From: JAVKBW01 sp964352715
GTDB lineage: Bacteria > Pseudomonadota > Alphaproteobacteria > UBA8366 > Aestuariispiraceae
Direction of reading: 5' to 3'
DNA length: 64,000 bases
Assembly (NCBI GenBank): GCA_964352715.1
Contig: CAYGSU010000010.1
Location: forward strand, 8,626-72,625
Part shown: piece after piece, positions 57,683-64,000 of the stretch
Position numbering within the stretch: position 1 is the first letter of the stretch
How the letters are laid out: each line of letters begins with the position of its first letter
Position numbers and translations under genes: made by a program
The notes under the pieces: generated by a model
Told to the model about the DNA's origin: nothing
Databases searched by the model: none
Seen by the model: the letters and a program-made list of their open reading frames with translations, nothing else

Positions 57683-58503
57683 GGCTGGAACTCCTTCAGC
57701 GCGGGAATGAACTGCCGCAGCAGCTTGATCCCTGTTTCAAATGCTTCGGCAGCAACTTTCTGCACGGCGTCATGCATCAGCGGTTCGTCCGACAGACCGG
57801 CTGCCGCATTGGTCGCGATGGACAACGCCGTAACGCGCATGCCCAGCCGACGGGCCAGAATGGTTTCCGAAACCGTGGACATGCCGACCAGATCGGCGCC
57901 GATGACACCCGCCATTCTGATCTCCGCCGGGGTTTCGAAATGCGGTCCGGTGAAACAGGCATAGACCCCGGTCGGCAGGGAGACACGCGCCCGGTCCGCC
58001 GCCGCCAGCATCATCTGCCGCAAGGCCGGATCGTAGGCATCGGTCAGATCGACGAACGGATCGTCGAAATACGCCTCGTCAGCAAGCGGGCTGACACCCG
58101 ACAGATTGATATGGTCGGAAACCAGAACGATCGATCCGGCGGGAATCGCCGGGTTGACCGCGCCCGACGCATTGGTCAGCAGCAGGGTTTCACAGCCCAG
58201 CGCCTTCAGCACGAGAACCGGAAGGGTCATGTGATGATGATTGAGGTCTTCGTAGTAATGTTTGCGGCCGCACAGAAGGGCGACGGGGCAGCCGTACAGA
58301 TCGCCGATCACCAGTTTCCCGGCATGACCATCGACACCCAGCGATGGAAAACCGGGGATATCGGAATACGTGATAACGGCGGCATCGGTTACCTCGTCGG
58401 CCAGCGGCGCCCAGCCCGATCCGAGCACGATTCCGGCCAGCGGACGCGATTTTGTCTTTCGGGCGATACTATTGACCGCAGAATCCACATTTTTGCGATC
58501 CAT
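57679..58503 (-). CDS. punA: Purine nucleoside phosphorylase
   Basis: ATG 58503 gives 274 residues; an in-frame GTG/ATG at 58515 is an alternative. It is a class I trimeric PNP-type protein with VLGSGWAPL, GRKHYYEDLNHH, LLTNASGAVNP and the GPHFETPAEIRM segment. It releases purine bases from (deoxy)nucleosides and yields (deoxy)ribose-1-phosphate. First gene of punA-deoC-deoA-HAD, a complete nucleoside catabolic operon. Confidence 0.93.
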   Translation of the reverse strand: MDRKNVDSAVNSIARKTKSRPLAGIVLGSGWAPLADEVTDAAVITYSDIPGFPSLGVDGHAGKLVIGDLYGCPVALLCGRKHYYEDLNHHHMTLPVLVLKALGCETLLLTNASGAVNPAIPAGSIVLVSDHINLSGVSPLADEAYFDDPFVDLTDAYDPALRQMMLAAADRARVSLPTGVYACFTGPHFETPAEIRMAGVIGADLVGMSTVSETILARRLGMRVTALSIATNAAAGLSDEPLMHDAVQKVAAEAFETGIKLLRQFIPALKEFQP

Positions 58504-58673
58504 TTTACCTACCAATCTGAATGGGTTATGAGATTCTTGTCGATGTGAACTGGCAAACCGGGCATTTGCATCTAAGTTATCTGGGCGTTAAACCGCTGGA
58601 CCGGCACGTTACTCTGAAGACTTGAATAACATGCAAGAACAGTAACGCAATTGGATTGCATTTAGGAGTTCCC

Positions 58674-59306
58674 ATGTCACCGGCACAGTTTGAAATGGTG
58701 AAGCAGTTCGACGAAGCGCGGAAAGCCGCCAAGGACCGCCGCCCCGATCGTGAAGAGGCCCTTAAAGCCGTGCGCACGCTGATCGCCTATTCCGGCGACG
58801 ATCCCGACCGCGAAGGCCTGCTTGAAACGCCGGATCGAGTCGTCCGGTCGTGGGACGAGTTCTTTGCCGGCTATTTTGACGATCCTGTCGAAATTCTGGC
58901 CAGAACCTTCGAGGAAACTGACGGCTACGACGAGATGGTGATCCTGAAGCAGATTCCCTTCAACAGCCATTGTGAACACCATATCCGGCCGATCATCGGC
59001 GTCGCGCATATCGCCTATCTGCCTGATCGTCGCGTGGTCGGCATATCCAAACTGGCGCGGCTTCTGGAAGTCTTCGCCAAGCGCTTGCAGATTCAGGAAA
59101 AGATGACGGCCCAGATCGCCAACACAATCAACGATGTATTGCAGCCCCGGGGCGTCGGCGTGGTTATCGAAGCCGCCCATGAATGCATGACAACGCGCGG
59201 CGTCAACAAACAGGGTGTCACGATGGTGACCAGTACCCTGCTCGGCGTGTTCAAATCGGATCCGAGAACCCGCAACGAATTCATGCGGCTGATCGGCAAG
59301 AGCTGA
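58674..59306 (+). CDS. folE: GTP cyclohydrolase I
   Basis: ATG 58674 follows AGGAG with 5-base spacing; a TTG at 58656 is not needed. The 210-residue protein has the zinc-binding FNSHCEHHIRPI motif, the VGISKLARLLEVFAKRLQ helix, and the AAHECMTTRGVNKQG segment with the second zinc Cys. It makes dihydroneopterin triphosphate for folate and queuosine-type pathways. It is divergent from the punA operon. Confidence 0.97.
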   Translation: MSPAQFEMVKQFDEARKAAKDRRPDREEALKAVRTLIAYSGDDPDREGLLETPDRVVRSWDEFFAGYFDDPVEILARTFEETDGYDEMVILKQIPFNSHCEHHIRPIIGVAHIAYLPDRRVVGISKLARLLEVFAKRLQIQEKMTAQIANTINDVLQPRGVGVVIEAAHECMTTRGVNKQGVTMVTSTLLGVFKSDPRTRNEFMRLIGKS

Positions 59307-59345
59307 CCGGGTTCAGGGTCACCGCCCCGCGCGAACCGTGACCTC

Positions 59346-60299
59346 TCACTCAATCGACGACGGTTGCAGGTTCGCACCGCACAGCACGACGCCGACCTTT
59401 GCGTCCGTCGGGGGCCGGTAGGCGCCTGAAAGCAGGCCGGCCAGCGTCGTCGCGGCCCCGGTTTCCACGGCGATGCGCAGCCGGTCCCAAAGCAGTTTCT
59501 GGGCTTCGGCAATCGCCCATTCAGGCACCGTCACAACGCTGTCGACAAACGCTTCGGCGTAGGGATACATCAGGGATCCAACCCGCTTGGCGCCCAGCGA
59601 ATCCGCCGCACAGCCGCTCACCGACACATCCACCGGCTCGCCTGCCGCCAGAGCGGCATGCAATGCCTGACAGGTTTCCGGCTCAACGCCGACCAAGCGG
59701 AACTCACCGCGGCACCAGGCCGCCATGCCGCCAATCAGCCCACCGCCGCCGACCGACACCATGATCGTATCGACGGACGGAATCTGCGCCGTGAAATCCA
59801 GCGCGACGGTTCCCTGCCCGGCGAGAATTTCCGGTTGGTCATAGGGGTGCAGAAACAGCGCGCCGGTTTCCTGCTGGCGCGCTATGCAGGCTTCCAGCGC
59901 CTCGGCGAAAACCGCCCCTGTAACAGTCACGGTCGCGCCATAGGCCTTGAGCCGCTCGATCTTTGCGGTCGACGCCAGTTCCGGTACGAAAATCTCGGCT
60001 TTGTGTCCAAGTTTTCTGGCGGCAAAAGCGACCGCTGCGCCATGATTGCCGCCTGATGCCGCAATCACTCCGGCCTCAGGCACCGATTGCGACAGCATCG
60101 CGTTGAACGCGCCGCGTGCCTTGAACGACCCGGAATGCTGCATGTATTCAAGCTTCAGCACGACCGGGCGGTCGGGCAGCAGATCGCCGGCCTGGATTTC
60201 CATGAACGGTGTACGCCGGATATGCGGTCCGATGCGCGCGCCGGCCATCATGATCGTATCACGGTCAACGATGGAGAGGGGGCTGGGGGTTTCGGACAT
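59346..60299 (-). CDS. Threonine/serine dehydratase-like PLP enzyme
   Basis: I start it at ATG 60299 (317 residues) because the in-frame extension to 60356 lies in the overlapping gene. It is a fold-type II PLP enzyme with the PLP-binding lysine in GSFKARGAFNA, ASGGNHGAAVA and the Gly-rich SVGGGGLIGGM cofactor loop. Threonine dehydratase, serine racemase and diaminopropionate-type enzymes share this pattern. It follows the threonine aldolase gene by 7 bases, suggesting joint threonine degradation. Confidence 0.85.
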   Translation of the reverse strand: MSETPSPLSIVDRDTIMMAGARIGPHIRRTPFMEIQAGDLLPDRPVVLKLEYMQHSGSFKARGAFNAMLSQSVPEAGVIAASGGNHGAAVAFAARKLGHKAEIFVPELASTAKIERLKAYGATVTVTGAVFAEALEACIARQQETGALFLHPYDQPEILAGQGTVALDFTAQIPSVDTIMVSVGGGGLIGGMAAWCRGEFRLVGVEPETCQALHAALAAGEPVDVSVSGCAADSLGAKRVGSLMYPYAEAFVDSVVTVPEWAIAEAQKLLWDRLRIAVETGAATTLAGLLSGAYRPPTDAKVGVVLCGANLQPSSIE

Positions 60300-60306
60300 G
60301 CCGCTG

Positions 60307-61035
60307 TCAGCCCGCCGTTGCGGCCTGCGCCGCCGTGATGACAGGGTCAATAACATCGTCGCCGGTGCACCATGACGTAACCATGCGATAGCAGTCAGAA
60401 CCGAATTCCGGCCAGCCTTTCAGATCGACCCCGTTGGCGCGCATTTTTGCGGCAGCGGCGTCCGGAATGCGGACGAATATCTCGTTGGCTTCGACCGGAT
60501 AGGCCATGGAAATACCTTCGCAGGCCTCCAGCGCGTCCGACAACCGGCGCGCCGCCGCATTGGCGTGAACGGCGTTTCTGCGCCAGACATCGTCCGTCAT
60601 CATGGCTTCAAGCTGGGCCGACAGAAACCGCTGTTTGGAAAACTGATGGCCCGACCGCTTGCGCCGGAAAATGAATTCCTGCGCCTTGTCGGTATTGAAG
60701 AACACCACCGCTTCAGCGGCCAGCGCACCGTTCTTGGTCGCGCCGAAGGTCACGACGTCAACGCCGGCGCGCCAGGACATGTCCGCCGCTGAACAATCGA
60801 GGCTGACCATGGCGTTACAGAAGCGCGCCCCGTCCAGATGCAGGGCAAGGCCGTTGGATTTCGCAAAATCGCCAATCGCCTCGATCTCCGCCAGTGAATA
60901 GACCGTACCGCCTTCGGTCGCCTGGGTGATCGACACCATGGCCGGCTGGGCGTGGTGAAAACTGGTCGACCATCCGCGTGCATGCGCCTTTTCCAGACTT
61001 TCCACCGTCAGCTTCGTGCCTACATCGGTTACGGG
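60307..61035 (-). CDS. L-threonine aldolase (low-specificity), 5' end lost in the scaffold gap
   Basis: The visible ~242 residues are the C-terminal two-thirds of a fold-type I threonine aldolase: FHHAQPAMVSITQATEGGTVYSL, LALHLDGARFCNA, VDVVTFGATKNGALAAEA with the PLP-binding Lys, and the small C-terminal domain. Full-length relatives are about 340 residues, so roughly 100 residues lie in the gap. It cleaves threonine to glycine and acetaldehyde. The ORF that appears to continue past the gap into the next gene is an artefact. Confidence 0.88.
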   Translation of the reverse strand, partial: PVTDVGTKLTVESLEKAHARGWSTSFHHAQPAMVSITQATEGGTVYSLAEIEAIGDFAKSNGLALHLDGARFCNAMVSLDCSAADMSWRAGVDVVTFGATKNGALAAEAVVFFNTDKAQEFIFRRKRSGHQFSKQRFLSAQLEAMMTDDVWRRNAVHANAAARRLSDALEACEGISMAYPVEANEIFVRIPDAAAAKMRANGVDLKGWPEFGSDCYRMVTSWCTGDDVIDPVITAAQAATAG

Positions 61036-61135
61036 NNNNNNNNNNNNNNNNNNNNNNNNNNNNNNNNNNNNNNNNNNNNNNNNNNNNNNNNNNNNNNNNN
61101 NNNNNNNNNNNNNNNNNNNNNNNNNNNNNNNNNNN
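61036..61135. other. Scaffold gap of exactly 100 N
   Basis: Exactly 100 undetermined bases, a standard placeholder for an unknown gap length. The threonine aldolase N-terminus, roughly 300 bases, and the end of the DUF6476-like gene are missing, so the true gap is likely larger than 100 bases, and the flanking sequences might come from different places. Confidence 0.98.
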
Positions 61136-61380
61136 ACCGAAATGACAAGCCGGTTGCCCTGGATTTTGTAGTCTGTGATCTGCGACCCGACCGGCAGGTC
61201 GATGTCGATATCGCCAAAAGTGGACGCTGTCGGAGAGGCCGGCGCATCCTGCACGGTTTGCGTTTCGACAGATGTGTCCTTATGCAGTCCGACAGAAAGA
61301 CCGTAGACCAGAAACGCCATTCCGGCGACGATCAGGATGCCCATGACAATCACTGCCGCTTTCAGCGTGCCGAAGTTCAT
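61136..61380 (-). CDS. DUF6476-like membrane protein, 3' end lost in the scaffold gap
   Basis: The first 81 residues are visible. One membrane helix (about 8-30, AAVIVMGILIVAGMAFLVYGL) is followed by a periplasmic region ending in a strand of the DLPVGSQITDYKIQGNRLVIS type. This fits the small single-helix DUF6476 family of alphaproteobacteria, which often lies next to rluD. The C-terminal part is in the gap. Function unknown. Confidence 0.65.
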
Positions 61381-61431
61381 AGCATACTCCTAACGGGCTT
61401 CCATGGGCCGAAATACGGGTCGAGGTACAAT

Positions 61432-62439
61432 GTGGCAGGCATAGACGATAATACCAACGCATCGGATACACCGCTTACGCATAACCTTATTGTGCCGGAG
61501 GCTCAAGCAGGACAGCGCCTGGACCGGTTTTTAGCATCGGGCATTCCCGAATTGTCGCGCAGCCGGATAAAAGCGCTCATTCTCGACGGTCTGGTGCAGA
61601 TCGACGGCGACCCGGATGTCAGCCCGTCGGACAAGGTACGGTCGCGCGAAACCGTGGAACTTGAAGTGCCGCCGGCGGTCGATCTCGCGCTGTTGCCCGA
61701 ACCGATGGACCTTCGTGTCGCCTATGAAGACACTGACCTGATCGTCGTCGACAAGCCGGCCGGTCTTGTCATGCATCCGGGCGCCGGCAACGAGACGGGA
61801 ACACTGGTTCAGGGCCTGCTGGCGCATTGCGGCGACAACCTTTCAGGCATCGGCGGGGTGCGCCGGCCGGGCATCGTGCACCGCATCGACAAGGGAACCA
61901 GCGGTCTGGTGGTGGTGGCCAAGAATGATGCCGCGCATGAAGGCCTGTCGCGACAATTCGCGGACCATTCCATCGAACGGGTCTACAAGGCTGTCTGTTT
62001 CGGGGTTGCGCCTCTGAAAGCCACGATCGACGCCAATATCGGGCGCGACCCGAACGATCGGAAGAAAATGACCGTCCGCCCGTCCGGTCAGGGCAAGACA
62101 GCAGTCACCCATCTCAAAAGACTGGCGCAGTACGGACGGGCTGCCAGTCTTGTCGACTGCCGGCTTGAAACCGGGCGAACGCATCAGATTCGCGTACATC
62201 TGGCGGCGCAGGGCTTTCCGCTGATCGGCGACCCGGTCTATACCCGCGCGACTTCCGCCCGTCTAAAACCATTTCCGGAACCGGCGCGGCAGCTTATCGA
62301 CCGGTTCGACCGGCAGGCGCTGCATGCGGAGGTTCTCGGATTCGTTCACCCGGTGACGCAGCAGGCCCTGCGCTTCGTGTCAGACCTTCCGCCGGATATG
62401 AAAGAGTTGATTTTGATGATCCAAACCATTGAAATATAG
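61432..62439 (+). CDS. rluD: Ribosomal large subunit pseudouridine synthase D
   Basis: I place the start at GTG 61432 behind GAGG, giving 335 residues; longer in-frame ORFs run through the gap artefact. An S4 domain (QRLDRFLASGIPELSRSRIKALI) precedes the pseudouridine synthase core with the catalytic Asp in HRIDKGTSGLVVVAK, and the ETGRTHQIRVHLA motif. It forms pseudouridine at positions 1911, 1915 and 1917 of 23S rRNA. It is divergent from the DUF6476-like gene. Confidence 0.92.
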   Translation: MAGIDDNTNASDTPLTHNLIVPEAQAGQRLDRFLASGIPELSRSRIKALILDGLVQIDGDPDVSPSDKVRSRETVELEVPPAVDLALLPEPMDLRVAYEDTDLIVVDKPAGLVMHPGAGNETGTLVQGLLAHCGDNLSGIGGVRRPGIVHRIDKGTSGLVVVAKNDAAHEGLSRQFADHSIERVYKAVCFGVAPLKATIDANIGRDPNDRKKMTVRPSGQGKTAVTHLKRLAQYGRAASLVDCRLETGRTHQIRVHLAAQGFPLIGDPVYTRATSARLKPFPEPARQLIDRFDRQALHAEVLGFVHPVTQQALRFVSDLPPDMKELILMIQTIEI

Positions 62440-62610
62440 GCTGCAAACGCCCATTTAATCTCTGTGGGAACAGTTGAATTGCTGCCTTACGGCCTGTTCA
62501 GCAGTTGGGGTATGCCATATTCTGGTCAAAATCTGATGTTAGCGTTCCTATAGTTCAGTCGGCAGGCCTGTCCTGACGGCAATCTTACTGGCTCGGAGTA
62601 CGAAATCACC
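62440..62610 (+). other. Leader between rluD and rpoH
   Basis: 171 bases containing AT-rich elements, among them TATTCT (around 62517) and CCTATAGT (around 62547), which could be -10 boxes for rpoH. No clear -35 could be paired with either, and no regulator site is recognised. Confidence 0.35.
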
Positions 62611-63504
62611 ATGGCAAGCACCGGAAATCTTCCTGCAATCGGCGCCGAAGGCAATCTTCAACGGTACCTGAACCAAATTCGCGAATTCCCGATGCTGGAA
62701 CAGGAGCAGGAATACATGCTGGCGAAAAGCTGGCGCGAACATGGCGACCGCGATGCAGCGCATCAGCTTGTGACGAGCCATCTGCGCCTTGTCGCGAAAA
62801 TCGCCATGGGCTACCGCGGCTACGGCCTGCCGGTGAACGAACTGATTTCCGAAGGCAATATCGGCATGATGCAGGCGGTCAAGCGGTTCGACCCGGAACG
62901 CGGCTTCCGCCTTGCGACCTACGCCATGTGGTGGATCAGAGCCGCCATTCAGGAATACATCCTGCATTCCTGGTCGCTTGTGAAAATGGGTACGACCGCC
63001 TCGCAGAAGAAGCTGTTCTTCAACCTGCGCAAGCTGAAGGGCAAGCTGCAGGCGTTTGAGGAAGGCGATCTGTCGCCGGAAAATGTCGAGAAGATCGCAA
63101 CGGAACTGAACGTGCCTGAACAGGATGTCGTGTCGATGAACCGGCGGCTGGCCGGCGCCGACAATTCGCTGAACGCGCCGCTGAAGGCGGATGGCGACGG
63201 TGAATGGCAGGACTGGCTGGAAGACGATTCCGATTCCCAGGAAGAAATGCTGGCGGAAAGCGAAGAACTGGATATCCGGCGCGAGCTTCTGACCGATGCG
63301 ATGAAGACGCTGAATGACCGCGAACGGCGCATTCTGACCGAACGCCGCCTGAAGGACGACCCGAAGACCCTGGAAGACCTGAGCCAGGAATTCGGCGTCA
63401 GCCGCGAGCGGGTGCGTCAGATCGAGGTCCGCGCGTTTGAAAAACTGCAGAAATCCATGCGCAACGCCGCCATGGAAAAGAAACTGCAGATCGCTCCGTC
63501 CTAA
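62611..63504 (+). CDS. rpoH: Heat-shock sigma factor RpoH (sigma-32)
   Basis: The 297-residue sigma factor has region 2 (SEGNIGMMQAVKRFDPERGFRLATYAMWWIRA), the RpoH box QKKLFFNLRKLK that marks sigma-32, and region 4 (SQEFGVSRERVRQIEVRAFEKLQ). It directs transcription of heat-shock genes. No sequence-level thermometer could be identified upstream. A perfect hairpin with T-tract follows at 63564-63595. Confidence 0.97.
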   Translation: MASTGNLPAIGAEGNLQRYLNQIREFPMLEQEQEYMLAKSWREHGDRDAAHQLVTSHLRLVAKIAMGYRGYGLPVNELISEGNIGMMQAVKRFDPERGFRLATYAMWWIRAAIQEYILHSWSLVKMGTTASQKKLFFNLRKLKGKLQAFEEGDLSPENVEKIATELNVPEQDVVSMNRRLAGADNSLNAPLKADGDGEWQDWLEDDSDSQEEMLAESEELDIRRELLTDAMKTLNDRERRILTERRLKDDPKTLEDLSQEFGVSRERVRQIEVRAFEKLQKSMRNAAMEKKLQIAPS

Positions 63505-63563
63505 AAAGTCCGCAACAATCGCTTTCGCCGGCAACGGTTACGCCGGCGGAAGGTTCGTGTATG

Positions 63564-63595
63564 CTCCCGTGAAATCGTCTTTCACGGGAGTTTTT
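63564..63595 (+). terminator. Terminator-like hairpin overlapping the RraA-family gene's ribosome binding site
   Basis: An 11-bp perfect stem (63564-63574 with 63580-63590) with a TCGTC loop is followed by five T (63591-63595). The 3' arm contains GGGAG, which is also the ribosome binding site for the ATG at 63597. So the same element should end the rpoH transcript and hide the next gene's start. Confidence 0.8.
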
Positions 63596-63596
63596 C

Positions 63597-64000
63597 ATGA
63601 GCGTTCGCCGCCACAACATCACCATTCCCCGCCTGTCCGCTGAAACGCTGGACGACTGGCGCAAAATCCCGGCGGCGGTCGCCTCGGATTGTCTGGGCCG
63701 GTTTCAGGCGATGGCGGCGGCGATCAAGCCACTTTCGCCCGACATGAAAATCGTTGCGCAGGCGCGCACGGTGGAATGCATGGTGGCCGACAACAGCGCC
63801 CTGCACGCCGCAATCGGCTGCTGCGAGCCCGGCGACGTGCTGGTCGCCAACGCCCAGCGCCTGGAAGATATCGCGATCTGGGGCGGGTTGATGACGCGGG
63901 CGGCGGTGCAGTTCGGTGTCGGCGGGCTGATCGTTGACGGGGCGGTGCGGGATTCGGCGGAAATCATCGAGGCCGGCTTCCCGTGTTTCTCGCGGGCGGT
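63597..64000 (+). CDS. RraA-family protein (4-hydroxy-4-methyl-2-oxoglutarate aldolase-like), cut at the window end
   Basis: The first 134 residues are visible. The family's ASDCLGR motif, a substrate-loop region near DNSALHAAIGCCEPGDVLVAN, and GGLIVDGAVRDSAEI with the Arg/Asp catalytic positions are present. RraA-like proteins are RNase E regulators in E. coli, while most homologues are oxoacid aldolases that need divalent metal; the Asp in VRDS suggests an aldolase-like site. The C-terminus lies beyond the window. The ribosome binding site is in a hairpin stem. Confidence 0.85.
   Translation, partial: MSVRRHNITIPRLSAETLDDWRKIPAAVASDCLGRFQAMAAAIKPLSPDMKIVAQARTVECMVADNSALHAAIGCCEPGDVLVANAQRLEDIAIWGGLMTRAAVQFGVGGLIVDGAVRDSAEIIEAGFPCFSRA

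Noticed and set aside
60952..61431. N-terminal extension of rluD through the scaffold gap
   Set aside because: It is created by 100 N read as open frame and by antisense of the DUF6476-like gene; the real start is the GTG at 61432.
1..64000. CRISPR arrays, insertion sequences, prophage, rRNA, toxin-antitoxin modules
   Set aside because: I looked for regularly spaced repeats, transposase or integrase motifs and rRNA stretches and saw none; the XRE gene has no adjacent toxin.

Overview
The window is about 64 kb of chromosomal DNA from an alphaproteobacterium, most likely a Rhodospirillales-like lineage. The evidence is a GcrA cell-cycle regulator, a full gatCAB amidotransferase set, DUF2336 and DUF2794 proteins, an RpoH heat-shock sigma factor, MnmC, a pseudo-dihydroorotase next to pyrB, GC-rich codon use, and dense short operons with ATGA or TAATG overlaps. 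There is no prophage, insertion sequence, CRISPR array or rRNA. One tRNA is present, tRNA-Ser(GCU). A run of exactly 100 N at 61036-61135 is a scaffold gap that truncates the genes on both sides.

Region 1 (1-12 kb) is a stress and envelope island. It holds Pmp3/YqaE, DUF4112, an OmpA-family protein, a chalcone-isomerase-like secreted protein, a KdpD/KdpE-like two-component system without kdpABC, an ECF sigma factor, DUF1328 and CsbD proteins, an acidic Trp-rich exported helical protein, MscS, a glycine-zipper lipoprotein and a three-gene holin-X/DUF3618-like cluster. By reading the intergenic DNA I found six copies of one promoter-like motif, GCAAC-N15/16-GCGTT. Each lies upstream of a gene of this island and points the right way. 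It resembles the EcfG (general stress response) promoter GGAAC-N16/17-CGTT. One copy sits in front of a short gene for a 37-residue protein (6454-6567) with its own ribosome binding site and terminator. I regard this putative ECF regulon as the main finding.

Region 2 (12-34 kb) is metabolic and housekeeping. It contains an ornithine-cyclodeaminase-like enzyme with a GST, an MsbA-type exporter, a trans-sulfuration enzyme with a rhomboid protease, a gatC-gatA-VOC-gatB operon, an HisC-like aminotransferase with an esterase, ruvX, a peptidoglycan pair (L,D-transpeptidase plus a Tat-exported MepK-like protein), an IPNS-like dioxygenase with an AhpD-like protein, a MATE exporter, and pyrB-pyrC'-plsY-dprA.

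Region 3 (34-49 kb) contains a DUF2336 gene behind a perfect CRP/FNR-type palindrome, topA-rnr-S41 protease-NUDIX, rpmG, and an operon on the other strand running TPR protein-bamB-der-lipoprotein. After these come small lipoprotein, DUF2794 and zinc-ribbon genes, then gcrA.

Region 4 (49-64 kb) contains a glycosyltransferase-like gene facing a UDP-glucuronate decarboxylase, an XRE regulator, mnmC, an exported glutathione peroxidase, a RutE-like reductase, a nucleoside catabolism operon (punA-deoC-deoA-HAD phosphatase), folE, a threonine dehydratase-like and a threonine aldolase gene, rluD, rpoH, and the start of an RraA-family gene whose ribosome binding site lies in the stem of a terminator-like hairpin.
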